Of a stretch of 64,000 nucleotides of DNA, positions 15,539 through 25,512 are shown piece by piece. A model generated the notes under the pieces. That model made no database searches. It saw nothing but the letters and a program-made list of their open reading frames with translations, and was not told the DNA's origin. The stretch is from Sphingobacteriaceae bacterium (GTDB lineage: Bacteria > Bacteroidota > Bacteroidia > Sphingobacteriales > Sphingobacteriaceae). The DNA is taken from positions 1 to 64,000 of the forward strand of contig CANHRG010000005.1 of assembly GCA_947463785.1 (NCBI GenBank), given 5' to 3'. The position numbers and the translations under genes are program-made. Within the stretch, counting starts at the first letter, position 1, and each line of letters starts with the position of its first letter.

Positions 15539-16678
15539 ATGGATCCAAATATTATCATTGTTGGCGGAGGTTGTGCCGGTATGCAGTTGATCTATCAATT
15601 GCTCCAGTTACCTGTTGAACAAACGGGAACCATTCTTCTATTAGAAAGAGCAGCCGAACCTGCAAAAAAATCTTGGTGCTTTTGGTCAAAAGAACCTACA
15701 CTTTACGAGGGCTTAGTTTCTAAGAAGTGGTCTAAAATTAGTTTTGCATCTACCCATAAACAGTTAACGGAATCCATACACCCCTATCAATACAATTACA
15801 TCAATAGCGATGATTTTTTTCAGTTTCACGAACAAGTTCTTCGCGATTCCAATCGAGTAAAACGTGTAAAGGCTGAGGTCAAAGAACTTATTTCAGAAAA
15901 TACACACGTAAGGGTATTGACCGATCAGGGTGAATTCAACGCCAATTTGGTTTACGATAGTCGAATCGAGTTTGACCGCTTACCTGAGTCGGCAAATGTA
16001 TTGTGGCAGCATTTCAAAGGCTTCTTTATTGAAACCAAGGAAGCGATTTTTGATACTGAAACAGCCATGCTAATGGACTTTAGTATTGATCAAGGCGATG
16101 CCGTTCATTTCATGTATGTATTGCCATTTTCCTCCACACAGGCATTGGTAGAGTTTACGGTATTCTCTAAGCTCAGCGCTTACCAGGATGCGGAATATGA
16201 ACGTTACTTGAAAGCCTATATCGACCAAAAATTTAATACCAGTTACAAGATTTTACGGGTAGAGTCGGGTAGAATTCCCATGACTGATTTTAACTTCGGT
16301 TCAGCCGATGATCAGCGTATTCGTTTAATTGGTTCGGCGGCGGGTGCCATAAAGCCCACCACCGGCTATGCGTTTAACCGCATCCGAAAAGACACTCGTG
16401 ATTTGGTCAAATGCCTTGATAATCCTACGTTAGGACCCAGAACAGTATTCCGTAAGAAGAGATTTCGCTTGTACGATAAGCTTTTATTGATGATTATCCG
16501 TGATGAACCACATCAAATACGCCGGGTAATGGAGCAATTGTTTTACAACAATCCGTTTAGGCGTATTCTTGATTTTTTGGATGAAGAATCTTCATTTAGG
16601 CAAGAAATTGCAATATTTAGCCAATTACCCATCAGGTTGTTTTTAAAGCAAGTTTTGAAACATGTTTTCGCTCGTTAA
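15539..16678 (+). CDS. crtY: Lycopene beta-cyclase (CrtY type)
   Basis: 379 residues. The N-terminal Rossmann motif IIIVGGGCAGMQLIYQLL is the FAD/NAD-binding site of CrtY-type cyclases, followed by LLLERAAEPAKKSWCFWSKE with the family's WCFW motif. Further on are MDFSIDQGDAVHFMYVLPFS and VESGRIPMTDF, and an RLIGSAAGAIKPTTGYAF block that is diagnostic. It converts lycopene to beta-carotene, the substrate of the next gene. Its 3' end overlaps blh by 17 bases, showing translational coupling. No phytoene synthase or desaturase genes are in the window, so lycopene is made from genes elsewhere. Confidence 0.95.
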   Translation: MDPNIIIVGGGCAGMQLIYQLLQLPVEQTGTILLLERAAEPAKKSWCFWSKEPTLYEGLVSKKWSKISFASTHKQLTESIHPYQYNYINSDDFFQFHEQVLRDSNRVKRVKAEVKELISENTHVRVLTDQGEFNANLVYDSRIEFDRLPESANVLWQHFKGFFIETKEAIFDTETAMLMDFSIDQGDAVHFMYVLPFSSTQALVEFTVFSKLSAYQDAEYERYLKAYIDQKFNTSYKILRVESGRIPMTDFNFGSADDQRIRLIGSAAGAIKPTTGYAFNRIRKDTRDLVKCLDNPTLGPRTVFRKKRFRLYDKLLLMIIRDEPHQIRRVMEQLFYNNPFRRILDFLDEESSFRQEIAIFSQLPIRLFLKQVLKHVFAR

Positions 16679-17606
16679 ATTAAGTCAGAGATCACAATTA
16701 GTACTAACTGGCTTAGTAGTTTGCACGCTCAATTACCTTTTTCCAATACCCTTACATGTGCAATTGGGAATTTTTGCACTCGGTATTTTAATTACGGGTA
16801 TCCCTCATGGGGCTATGGATCACTTATTGTATTTCAAACAGCACCCCGATGGAAAGCCTTTAAATAAATGGATTCGATTTAGTTCATTTTATCTCGGTTA
16901 TGCGCTACTCTATGGTTTATTGTGGACCATTCACATCCAGCTTGCAATTTTAGTATTCATCGGAATCTCTGCCTACCATTTTGGTGAGCTGGATTTAAAA
17001 GAAATTCTGGTGAGAAATTCGGTAGCAGAACGTCTAATTGCTACAAGCTACGGCTTGCTATTTTTAGTAAATTATTTGTTATTCAGATGGCCTGAGGTTA
17101 ATGAGATTTTGTCCGGATTCCCTGGTTTTAACATCCAAGAGCTCAGTTTCCTAAATGACAGGTATTCCATTAAATACCTTATCATTTCTGCTTCAGCCAT
17201 AGTTGTAATCATGCTCTTGCTTTGTTATTATCTGGTTTACCAAAAACCCTTAAAGCACTTGTTTTATCAACTGTTGCCATTGGCATTTGTTTGTTTCATC
17301 ACGTACCAATTACCTCTATTTCTCGGTTTTGGATTTTATTTCAGTGCCTGGCATTCCATATTATCCATTACCGAGATCAAGGCTGCTTTAGGATGGTCCG
17401 ATCGATCTTGGTTTTATGCACTAAAAAAAACCTGGTTTACCAACTTAGCAGCGTTTCTTTTTATAGGGTCAATGTTCTTCTTTTTTTATGGGGAGTTAAA
17501 CCGAATTATCGCGGTTTTATTCATGTCTATCGCCGTTTTAACCGCTCCTCACATACAGGTAATTTCCTCAATGTTGAGTGCTAAAGCTGCACCTGATAAA
17601 ATTTAA
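16662..17606 (+). CDS. blh: Brp/Blh-family beta-carotene 15,15'-dioxygenase
   Basis: 314 residues, an integral membrane protein with about eight to nine hydrophobic segments. The conserved iron-binding histidines are in GIPHGAMDHLL, SAYHFGELD and FSAWHSILSI, the last two typical of Blh. It cleaves beta-carotene symmetrically into two retinal molecules, the chromophore of the rhodopsin encoded just upstream. The start overlaps the crtY end by 17 bases. The rhodopsin-crtY-blh order makes this a compact phototrophy cassette needing only lycopene from the host. Confidence 0.95.
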   Translation: MFSLVKLSQRSQLVLTGLVVCTLNYLFPIPLHVQLGIFALGILITGIPHGAMDHLLYFKQHPDGKPLNKWIRFSSFYLGYALLYGLLWTIHIQLAILVFIGISAYHFGELDLKEILVRNSVAERLIATSYGLLFLVNYLLFRWPEVNEILSGFPGFNIQELSFLNDRYSIKYLIISASAIVVIMLLLCYYLVYQKPLKHLFYQLLPLAFVCFITYQLPLFLGFGFYFSAWHSILSITEIKAALGWSDRSWFYALKKTWFTNLAAFLFIGSMFFFFYGELNRIIAVLFMSIAVLTAPHIQVISSMLSAKAAPDKI

Positions 17607-17684
17607 AGATCTACCGCCAGATCCTATCGACTAATTACACTTTAGTTGCCCTGTACTATATCACAAACTAGCCTAATTTTTTTA

Positions 17685-17716
17685 TTTGGAATTATTCTAA
17701 ACAAGACTTATGTTTG
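17685..17716 (+). promoter_or_regulatory. Promoter of the TonB-dependent receptor gene
   Basis: TTTG at 17685-17688 (-33) and TATGTTTG at 17709-17716 (exact TAnnTTTG) are 20 bases apart, a textbook Bacteroidota promoter. Transcription would start near 17723, about 35 bases before the ATG at 17759. The receptor is therefore transcribed independently of the retinal genes. Confidence 0.75.
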
Positions 17717-17758
17717 TCGCACTATTTATAATTAGTCTAAATAATGCTACAAGCATAT

Positions 17759-20185
17759 ATGAACAAGCTAGGAGCTGTTTTGCTGATTTTATTCGGCATG
17801 TGGAATCCTCTTTTCGCACAAAGAGCCGGTATACAGGGTGTTGTATTAACGAGTACGAATGAGCCTGTAGTTGGGGCTAACGTTGTACTCAAGGGAACCG
17901 TTAGGGCTGCACAAACCAATGCAAAGGGCGAATATCTGATCAAGGGATTGGTTGCTGGTAAGTATTCCATACTGGTAAGTTATGTGGGTTCTACGAATCA
18001 AACGGCTGAAATAGAACTTTCGGGAAATGAACTTCTTACTAAAAACTTCAAATTGGATGAGCAAGGGCTACTGTTGAATGAAATACGTTTTATAGTAAGT
18101 CGTGGAATTAAAGGAAATGAACATCTGCCAGAATTGAACGATTTCAGTATAAATGCCGGAAAAAAGAACGAGTTAATTAAGCTCGATAACATCAACGCCA
18201 ATCTGGCTATGAACAACAGCCGACAAATATTTGGACGAACACCTGGTATTTCTGTTTGGGAAAACGATGGTTCGGGCATACAATTGGGTGTAGCCTCTCG
18301 TGGATTAAGTCCGAACCGTTCATGGGAATTTAATGTGCGCATGAATGGCTACGACATTACACCCGATCCGATGGGTTATCCTGAAGCATATTACACTCCA
18401 CCAATGGAAGTGGTAGATCGTATTGAGATTGTTCGTGGTGCTTCTTCTTTACAATATGGCCCGCAATTTGGTGGATTAATGAATTTTGTTTTGCGTAAAC
18501 CCGATATCTCTACACGCCTAACGGTAGAGTCTCAAAATACAGTGGGAAGTAATGGCTTGTTTAGTACGTTCAATTATGTGGGTGGTACCGAAGGACGTTT
18601 AAGTTATACGGCTTATTACCAGAAACGCAGGGGCGATGGCTGGAGAGACCATGGTTATTTCAACACCGATCATGCGCATCTTGAATTTAGCTATGCAGTT
18701 TCTAAGAAATTTAAGCTAGGTACAGAAATTACTTACATGAGCACCGAAAGCCAACAACCCGGGGGCTTGACCGATGCCCAATTCAACCAAAATGCCCGAC
18801 AAAGTACACGTAGTCGCAATTGGTTCAGCACACCTTGGTTGGTGCCTTCCGTAAACGCAGAATATGTAGTCAATGCAAAAACTAAACTTAGTTTGAAAGC
18901 TTTTGGAACCATCGCTGAAAGAAACAGTGTAGGCTTTGTGAAAGCCATAACGCAAAACGACGATTTCGGTAATCGTCAGGTTGATAGAGATTTTTACACC
19001 ACCTACGGCTCTGAATTGCGTTTATTAAGCGACTATGAGATTGCCGGCATGAACACTACGCTTGCTGCCGGTTTAAGATATTTCAGGGGTCACATTGATC
19101 GCAAGCAACAAGGCCAGGGAGATTCTGCTACGGAGATGAATTTCGAGCTGGCTTCAGGTAATTACCCTCGTGATCTGGACTATGTTAACCTCAATAAGGC
19201 CGCTTTCTTGGAAAATATCTTTCGCATCAACGATAAACTATTATTTACCGGTGGTTTGCGTTTGGAAAATATCAACTCTACTATTGATGGCCGTTTTAGC
19301 GTGGTAAATGGACAAGCTACTAATTTGCCCACTACCACCCGTAAGCGTACATTTTTACTTTTTGGTGCCGGAGCCGAGTACCACATTAGTCCAACTACCG
19401 AATTTTACTCCAACATTTCACAGGCCTATCGTCCGGTCTTGATATCTGATTTAACCCCACCCGCCACCACAGATGTAATTGATCCAGACTTGTCAGATGC
19501 TCGTGGATATAATTTCGATTTTGGCTACCGAGGTAAGGTGAGTAATTATCTGAATTTTGATATCGATTATTTCTACCTCAACTATTCTAATCGTGTTGGA
19601 ACAATTACCAAGCTGGATGCCAATGCACAAACGTATCAGTATAGAACCAATTTGGGTGCTTCAGTAAGTAAAGGTTTTGAAGGTTATGTAGAGTTTGACC
19701 CTATTGCCGCACTATTCAAACAATCCAGATTCGGCTACCTGAGTTTATTTGCCTCAGTCGCTTTTATTGACGCTACTTATCGCGATTTTCAAACCACTAC
19801 CGTAAGCAATGGCCAATTGGTAACAGGCAACTTAGCCGGCAAATGGGTAGAAAATGCGCCTAGAAATATTCATCGATTTGGAGCTACGTACAGCTATAAA
19901 GGTTTTTCAGCTACCTGGCAATTGAGTGCAATTGGCAAAGCCTATGCCGATGCTTCGAATACTAGTACTCCAAATGCAGCTGCTACCACCGGATTAATTC
20001 CGGGCTACCGAGTACAAGATTTATCTGCCAGTTTTAAATTTTGGAAAAACTACAATCTTAAGGCCGGTGTGAATAATTTGGGTGATGTTCGATATTTTAC
20101 CCGCAGGGCGGGCGGCTACCCAGGTCCAGGAATTATGCCTGCAGACGGACGTATTTTTTACCTCTCGGCAGGTATTAAGTTTTAA
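17759..20185 (+). CDS. TonB-dependent outer-membrane receptor, FecA-like
   Basis: About 808 residues from ATG 17759, chosen because it gives a clean signal peptide (MNKLGAVLLILFGMWNPLFAQ); an upstream in-frame ATG at 17744 adds five residues. Next comes a carboxypeptidase-regulatory-like beta domain (GVVLTSTNEPVVGANVVLKGT to SYVGS), then the plug (NINANLAMNNSRQIFGRTPG, IEIVRGASSLQYGPQFGG) and the 22-strand barrel. FECA-like features are VLISDLTPPATTDVIDPDL and the closing YFTRRAGGYPGPGI. It likely imports ferric siderophores or ferric citrate. No SusD partner, sigma factor or anti-sigma gene is adjacent. It follows blh by about 150 bases with its own promoter. Confidence 0.92.
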   Translation: MNKLGAVLLILFGMWNPLFAQRAGIQGVVLTSTNEPVVGANVVLKGTVRAAQTNAKGEYLIKGLVAGKYSILVSYVGSTNQTAEIELSGNELLTKNFKLDEQGLLLNEIRFIVSRGIKGNEHLPELNDFSINAGKKNELIKLDNINANLAMNNSRQIFGRTPGISVWENDGSGIQLGVASRGLSPNRSWEFNVRMNGYDITPDPMGYPEAYYTPPMEVVDRIEIVRGASSLQYGPQFGGLMNFVLRKPDISTRLTVESQNTVGSNGLFSTFNYVGGTEGRLSYTAYYQKRRGDGWRDHGYFNTDHAHLEFSYAVSKKFKLGTEITYMSTESQQPGGLTDAQFNQNARQSTRSRNWFSTPWLVPSVNAEYVVNAKTKLSLKAFGTIAERNSVGFVKAITQNDDFGNRQVDRDFYTTYGSELRLLSDYEIAGMNTTLAAGLRYFRGHIDRKQQGQGDSATEMNFELASGNYPRDLDYVNLNKAAFLENIFRINDKLLFTGGLRLENINSTIDGRFSVVNGQATNLPTTTRKRTFLLFGAGAEYHISPTTEFYSNISQAYRPVLISDLTPPATTDVIDPDLSDARGYNFDFGYRGKVSNYLNFDIDYFYLNYSNRVGTITKLDANAQTYQYRTNLGASVSKGFEGYVEFDPIAALFKQSRFGYLSLFASVAFIDATYRDFQTTTVSNGQLVTGNLAGKWVENAPRNIHRFGATYSYKGFSATWQLSAIGKAYADASNTSTPNAAATTGLIPGYRVQDLSASFKFWKNYNLKAGVNNLGDVRYFTRRAGGYPGPGIMPADGRIFYLSAGIKF

Positions 20186-20195
20186 TCGAGTGGAA

Positions 20196-20227
20196 TAAAA
20201 AAGCCCCTGAATTATCAGGGGCTTTTT
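20196..20227. terminator. Bidirectional terminator between the receptor and ompA-like genes
   Basis: AAAAAGCCCCTGA and TCAGGGGCTTTTT pair perfectly around a four-base loop. It has A on one side and T on the other and sits between two convergent genes. Confidence 0.9.
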
Positions 20228-20243
20228 CGATTAATTCTAAAGT

Positions 20244-20840
20244 TTAGTTTTTCTTAAACTCAACTCGTCTGTTTTGTTCTCTACCCGCTTCGGTGGTATT
20301 TGGTGCAATTGGAGCTGATTCCCCAAATCCTTTGGTTGATAAGTTTTCAGCCTTTACACCGGCGTTTACCAGGTAAGTTTTCACAGCGGTAGCACGATCA
20401 ATAGAAAGTGTCATGTTACGCTCGTCGGTACCTTCGGCAGAAGCATGTCCGTTTAATGTTAAGCGTATATTCGGATAATTTCTAAGCTCTTTGGCTACCT
20501 GATCTAAAATTTCGTAATAACCGGTTTTCAATACGGCAGAATTAAATTCAAATTGAATATTGGTATATGCGAATGTTGGTTCTGGAGCCTTAATCTCGGG
20601 GCAGCCGTTATTCGCAGCAATACCCGCTACAGTTGGGCATTTATCATTCGGATCTAAAATGCCATCTCCATCTGTATCAGCAACAGGAGCTGGACTCGGT
20701 TGAGGAGCTTCTACTGGCGCTGCAACAGGAGCAGGTGCTGTCACCATTTTTTTCTTTGATTTACAAGACGATAAAATGAATGGCGAAGTCAATACGAGGG
20801 CTAAACCTAAGCCGGCAAATTGTTTTCTGAAATTTTTCAT
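20244..20840 (-). CDS. OmpA-family lipoprotein (Pal-like peptidoglycan anchor)
   Basis: 198 residues. SPII signal with lipobox ILSSC (Cys26), then a Pro/Ala/Val-rich linker. One thrombospondin type 3 calcium-binding unit (DTDGDGILDPNDKCPTVAG) comes next. The C-terminal OmpA domain is at about residues 90-198, with FEFNSAVLK, LNGHASAEGTDERNMTLSIDRA and TKGFGESAP-N-EAGREQNRRVEF. The domain binds diaminopimelate of peptidoglycan through the Asp/Arg pair. It anchors the outer membrane to the cell wall. Confidence 0.93.
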   Translation of the reverse strand: MKNFRKQFAGLGLALVLTSPFILSSCKSKKKMVTAPAPVAAPVEAPQPSPAPVADTDGDGILDPNDKCPTVAGIAANNGCPEIKAPEPTFAYTNIQFEFNSAVLKTGYYEILDQVAKELRNYPNIRLTLNGHASAEGTDERNMTLSIDRATAVKTYLVNAGVKAENLSTKGFGESAPIAPNTTEAGREQNRRVEFKKN

Positions 20841-21032
20841 GTGATTAAGATATTTAGATGATTTTTCTACTCTAAACTACTATAAATTACTGATTCTACA
20901 AATCGACGAAGTTTATTTCATTTTTCTAATAATTATAAGTCATAAAATCTCATTACTTCTAATAATTAATTTTTAATTTAGATTTCAGTCCAATCAATTA
21001 TTATAAGCCTCAGATAGTCCAGATACCAGATT

Positions 21033-24000
21033 ATGAAGAAACTTTTACCCATTGCGTTTTGGTTATTCTCACTGTCTTTGGTTTTTGTAACTCATAGTCT
21101 ACTTGCACAGCGTGTAACTCGTGATCAGTACAATACCATATGGGAACTGATGGAGCGGAAAGATCTACGATTAGAGGATATCGATCGCCAGGCGGAGGAG
21201 TATTTCAACCAAGTTGGTAAAGAAAGGGGTACGGGTTATAAGCAGTACCAACGCTGGAAATACGAACAGCAGTTCCACTTGGATAGCAAAGGGTACATAT
21301 TACCAGATGATTTCGATAAAAAAAACTATGTAGCGTCATTGTCCGAAACTCCAACTCAGCCTGCTGCTATCGACTCGTGGTCATGGACGGAACTGGGCCC
21401 CAGCTCTTGGAACAGAACCAGCGGCTGGAATCCGGGAGTTGGAAGAATTACCTCCATTGCAGTTTCGCCTGTAAATCCAAATATCATTTACATTACTTCG
21501 CCAGGTGGAGGAGTTTGGAAAACAACTCAAGGTGGAGGTCAATGGATTCCACTAGCTGAATACGACAACAGTATGATGAGTACCTATGCTGTTGCCGTAC
21601 ATCCTACCAATCCCAATCTAGTTATTGTGGGCAAAACAAATGGTCAGATTGCCAAAAGTATTGATGGAGGGTCGAGCTGGAATGCCTATAACTGTCCCGT
21701 TGGTGTGGTCTATAAAATTCTATTCAACAAAGACAATCCTGATAACATTTTTGTGGTGGGAAGTGCTGGGATTTGCAGATCTACCGATGGTGGTGACACC
21801 TTTACACTTAGGTCTAGCACACGAGCAGAAGATATTGAATTTCAACCGGGTAGTACAGGGGTAATGATTGCCTCCGGTTCTGTTATTCAACGTTCCACCA
21901 ATTTCGGTGAAACCTGGGTTACTTTAGGGGCTGCAAATGGTATAACAACCAGTGCCCGAACATTAGTTGCTGTTTCTCCTGCTAATCCTCAGGTGGTATA
22001 TGCTGTCCAAGCTAATGGGAATGTTTTTGGCAGAATGTACCGATCAGATGATGGAGGCAACACCTTTATAACTACGGTAATTGGTGATCCGGCTGCCGGT
22101 ACAAACTTTTTCGGTTACGAAACCAATGGAAGAGGAACTACTGGACAAGCTGGATACGATATGGCGATGACAGTAAATCCGAATAATGCCAATGAAGTGC
22201 ATATTGCGGGTATTATTTGCTGGAAGTCCACAGATGGTGGGTATTCATTTGTGCCAACAACTGCTTGGTCTTTACCCAACTCAGTAGGGTACAATCATGC
22301 CGATGTGCATGTGTTGGAATGGCTAGGGAATACCATTTATTCCGGATCGGATGGAGGTATTTACAAGAGCACCAATTACGCAGAAGATTGGGTAGACCTC
22401 ACTAGCGGTTTAGGTATCCGCCAGTTTTACAAAATAGCCATATCTGCAACAAATCCGGAATTAGTTACGGGAGGTGCTCAAGATAACGGCTCAAGCATTT
22501 TGAAAGCTAACGGTTGGATTGATTGGCTGGGTGCTGATGGTATGGATTGTGTGGTCAGTCCATTAGATGCCAATATCATTTGGGGTACCAGTCAGAACGG
22601 GGGTATTTATCGAACAGATAATGGGGGATTGTCCTATCGAGGCCTACCCAGGCCAAACGAGGGGAACTGGGTTACTCCCTTGGCACAAGAGCCCAATTCT
22701 AATGTAATTTACGGAGGATGGCAAGGGGTTTACAAATCCACAGATTTAGGTGCTTCATGGACCAAACTTTCTGGAAACACCATAACAGCTAAGCTGAGCG
22801 TACTAGCGGTAGCTCCATCCAATCCACAATACATTTATGCTTCTACCGGACCAGTACTTTATGTTACTACGGATGGCGGCACTAATTGGACTACGTATTC
22901 GCTAACTAGTATTAATATTTCATCTATCACGGTTCATCCAACAATACCCACTAAAATTTGGATCACCAACACGAACAGTGCATCTCCTGTACTCGTGTCC
23001 ACTAACGCTGGTTCTTCATTTACTAATTTTTCAAATGGCTTGCCTACAATGGCGGCCAGGTCTATTGCTATAGATGATACACCCGAGGGGGGATTGTATG
23101 TGGCCATGAACATTGGGGTGTATTACATCAATACCAAAATGTCTTCTTGGTTAAACTTAACCAAGAATCTCCCACTTGTGGCTATTAATGATATTGAATT
23201 GCAGAAATTAACCCGGAAAATTAGAATTGCAACTTACGGAAGAGGCGTTTGGGAAGGCGCCATGTTTAACGCTTGTGGCACACCCGGTTATGTAGAGGCA
23301 AGTATTCAAGCGAGTGGATCTACATCTTTATGTGAAGGCAGTTCGGTTACGCTTACAGCTAGCAGTGCAAGTAGCTATTTATGGTCTAACGGAGCAACAA
23401 CGCAAAGCATTGTAGTCAATCAATCGGGCAACTATGCTGTCACGCTCACAAACATTATTGGTTGCAGTGCTACTTCAGCGCCCATACAGGTAACGGTTAA
23501 TCCATACCCTACAGCAAGCATTACCAACCTAGGCTCCAAAACGATATCGGTCAACCAGACCGCCACCTTAAGGGCAAATGCAGGGGTAAATTTTACTTAC
23601 CAATGGTTTAAAAACGGAACATTGATTAATGGCGCATCCAGCAGTTCTTATATTGCAAATACTGCAGGTCGTTATACGGTACAGGTGGCTAATAGCTTTG
23701 GTTGCAGTATCCTTTCAGCTGTTGAAGAATTGACTTTTATGTTGCCTGCGAATAATTTCAATGTACAATTGGTTGGCGAAACATGTCGAACAAGCGATAA
23801 CGGAAAGGTGAGCATTAGTGCCATCCAGAACTTAAACTACACCGCCACATTAACAAGGGCAGGACAGACCGTTAAAACTGCAAACTTTAATACCACTGCT
23901 GAACTTAGTGGTCTAGCAGCTGGCAACTATTCACTCTGCATCACTGTAGCTGAGCAAACAGATTACAAGCAATGTTACGATATATTGATTACTGAGCCTC

Positions 24001-24446
24001 AAGATCTTTCGGTTAATTCAGAAATAAATCTTGTAAATAACACAGTACAATTAAACATGTCTGGAAGCGATAGCTATGTTGTAAACCTAAACGGCAAAAA
24101 CTACACCTCAACTAGTTCGGTAATGAGTTTGGCCCTACAAGCCGGCTTAAATAAAATTACAGTGAGTTCAGGAAAAGAATGCCAAAGTACCTACACTGAA
24201 GAAATTTACCTGAGTGAGTTGGTAGAGGTGTATCCGAATCCGTTTAATTCCATTTTAAATATCAAAATCAAGAACCAGGAGAGCAAAAGTTTGAACGTCA
24301 AAATTCTAAATGGAGCCGGGGCGCTAATGTACGAGGGCGTTAATATGGTGCAAAACAATTTAGTAAGTCTGGATTTAACCAAATTAGAAAATGGGTATTA
24401 TTTTGTGGTAATCGGAAAAGAAAAATTTAAAGTAATCAAGAAATAA
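21033..24446 (+). CDS. Large T9SS-secreted Asp-box beta-propeller protein
   Basis: 1137 residues with a signal peptide ending SLLAQ. Residues about 120-745 contain at least ten Asp-box (BNR) units of the type S-DGG-W (KSIDGGSSW, RSTDGGDTF, KSTDLGASW, TTDGGTNW), as in sortilin/VPS10 and sialidase propellers. An Ig-like segment follows (CEGSSVTLTAS to VTLTNIIGC), then a second one. A module of about 150 residues starting NNFNVQLVGETC is shared with the protein at 25513. The end (VEVYPNPFNSILNIKI to KVIKK) is a type A T9SS sorting domain, so it is released or anchored at the cell surface. The propeller may bind or cleave glycans or exoproteins. No catalytic residues can be assigned. Two genes in the same direction follow. 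Confidence 0.9.
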   Translation: MKKLLPIAFWLFSLSLVFVTHSLLAQRVTRDQYNTIWELMERKDLRLEDIDRQAEEYFNQVGKERGTGYKQYQRWKYEQQFHLDSKGYILPDDFDKKNYVASLSETPTQPAAIDSWSWTELGPSSWNRTSGWNPGVGRITSIAVSPVNPNIIYITSPGGGVWKTTQGGGQWIPLAEYDNSMMSTYAVAVHPTNPNLVIVGKTNGQIAKSIDGGSSWNAYNCPVGVVYKILFNKDNPDNIFVVGSAGICRSTDGGDTFTLRSSTRAEDIEFQPGSTGVMIASGSVIQRSTNFGETWVTLGAANGITTSARTLVAVSPANPQVVYAVQANGNVFGRMYRSDDGGNTFITTVIGDPAAGTNFFGYETNGRGTTGQAGYDMAMTVNPNNANEVHIAGIICWKSTDGGYSFVPTTAWSLPNSVGYNHADVHVLEWLGNTIYSGSDGGIYKSTNYAEDWVDLTSGLGIRQFYKIAISATNPELVTGGAQDNGSSILKANGWIDWLGADGMDCVVSPLDANIIWGTSQNGGIYRTDNGGLSYRGLPRPNEGNWVTPLAQEPNSNVIYGGWQGVYKSTDLGASWTKLSGNTITAKLSVLAVAPSNPQYIYASTGPVLYVTTDGGTNWTTYSLTSINISSITVHPTIPTKIWITNTNSASPVLVSTNAGSSFTNFSNGLPTMAARSIAIDDTPEGGLYVAMNIGVYYINTKMSSWLNLTKNLPLVAINDIELQKLTRKIRIATYGRGVWEGAMFNACGTPGYVEASIQASGSTSLCEGSSVTLTASSASSYLWSNGATTQSIVVNQSGNYAVTLTNIIGCSATSAPIQVTVNPYPTASITNLGSKTISVNQTATLRANAGVNFTYQWFKNGTLINGASSSSYIANTAGRYTVQVANSFGCSILSAVEELTFMLPANNFNVQLVGETCRTSDNGKVSISAIQNLNYTATLTRAGQTVKTANFNTTAELSGLAAGNYSLCITVAEQTDYKQCYDILITEPQDLSVNSEINLVNNTVQLNMSGSDSYVVNLNGKNYTSTSSVMSLALQAGLNKITVSSGKECQSTYTEEIYLSELVEVYPNPFNSILNIKIKNQESKSLNVKILNGAGALMYEGVNMVQNNLVSLDLTKLENGYYFVVIGKEKFKVIKK

Positions 24447-24464
24447 ACTTCAACACATCATATA

Positions 24465-25391
24465 ATGCGGATTAAGAACTTACTTTTGCTCATTTTATTA
24501 GTTCCTTTTAATTCGGTTTTTGCTCAGCTGCCGCAAGTTAGCTCTGGCAAGATTCACCGTTTTGAAAACTTTTCATCCAGTTATGTGCCAGCTAGAACTG
24601 TTGATGTTTGGTTACCGGCAACTTATAACAGTTCAAAAAAATACGCTGTGCTTTACATGCACGATGGGCAGATGTTATTTGATGCTACCACCACCTGGAA
24701 TAAACAAGAGTGGGGAGTGGATGAGGTAATTACCCGTTTAATCGAAGAAAATAAAGTAAATGATGTTATTGTGGTAGGTGTTTGGAATGGCGATAAACAA
24801 AGACACCCCGAATATTTCCCTCAGAAACCTTTCGAGACACTCCGTCAGGAACAAAAAGATACGATATACAAAGCAGCAAGAGCTAATGGTTTTTCAGTGT
24901 TTAACGACTACCCTATCAATTCGGATAATTACTTAAAATTTTTGGTTAAGGAACTTAAACCCTTTATTGATCAACAATTTTCGACCTATCGGGATAAGAA
25001 GCACACCTTTATTGCAGGTAGTAGTATGGGTGGACTCATTTCGATGTATGCACTTTGTGAATACCCTAATGTTTTTGGTGGGGCGGCATGTTTGAGTACC
25101 CACTGGCCAGGAATTTTCAGCATGGATGGGAATCCGATTCCTCAAGCATTTATTAATTACCTGGATAAGAACCTGCCAAACTTAAGATCGCATAAAATTT
25201 ACTTTGATTATGGCGACCAAACACTGGATGCGCTATATCCACCACTTCAACATCAAGTGGATGTGTTAATGAAGACGAAGCCGTATTCTTCAACCAACTG
25301 GATGACTCGTTTTTTCGCCGGACAAGATCACAGTGAAAAATCGTGGCGGTCAAGGTTGGATGTTCCCTTGCTTTTCTTGCTGGGGAAATAG
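24465..25391 (+). CDS. Exported alpha/beta-hydrolase esterase (esterase D / Fes-like)
   Basis: 308 residues with a signal peptide ending NSVFAQ. The fold markers are RTVDVWLPATY, AVLYMHDGQMLF (oxyanion region), FIAGSSMGGLISMY with nucleophile Ser187 in a GxSxG, and FAGQDHSEKSW with the catalytic His; the acid is likely in YFDYGDQTLD. Family members hydrolyse feruloyl or acetyl esters on glycans or siderophore esters. It starts 18 bases after the T9SS propeller gene and likely shares its transcript. A role on acylated glycans in the periplasm or at the surface is inference. Confidence 0.88.
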   Translation: MRIKNLLLLILLVPFNSVFAQLPQVSSGKIHRFENFSSSYVPARTVDVWLPATYNSSKKYAVLYMHDGQMLFDATTTWNKQEWGVDEVITRLIEENKVNDVIVVGVWNGDKQRHPEYFPQKPFETLRQEQKDTIYKAARANGFSVFNDYPINSDNYLKFLVKELKPFIDQQFSTYRDKKHTFIAGSSMGGLISMYALCEYPNVFGGAACLSTHWPGIFSMDGNPIPQAFINYLDKNLPNLRSHKIYFDYGDQTLDALYPPLQHQVDVLMKTKPYSSTNWMTRFFAGQDHSEKSWRSRLDVPLLFLLGK

Positions 25392-25512
25392 AGCTACTCA
25401 GCTGCTGAAAAGTTGCTGAATAATAATCGATTAAGAGCCTTATTTAAAATTAAAACCTATAACTTTAAATTATAATTTGTTTGTGAATTAAAGCAAACAG
25501 ATCGGCAATATC

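Noticed and set aside
17759-20185. SusC/SusD polysaccharide-utilisation pair
   Set aside because: The receptor is FecA-like and no SusD-type lipoprotein follows; the next gene is OmpA-like on the other strand.
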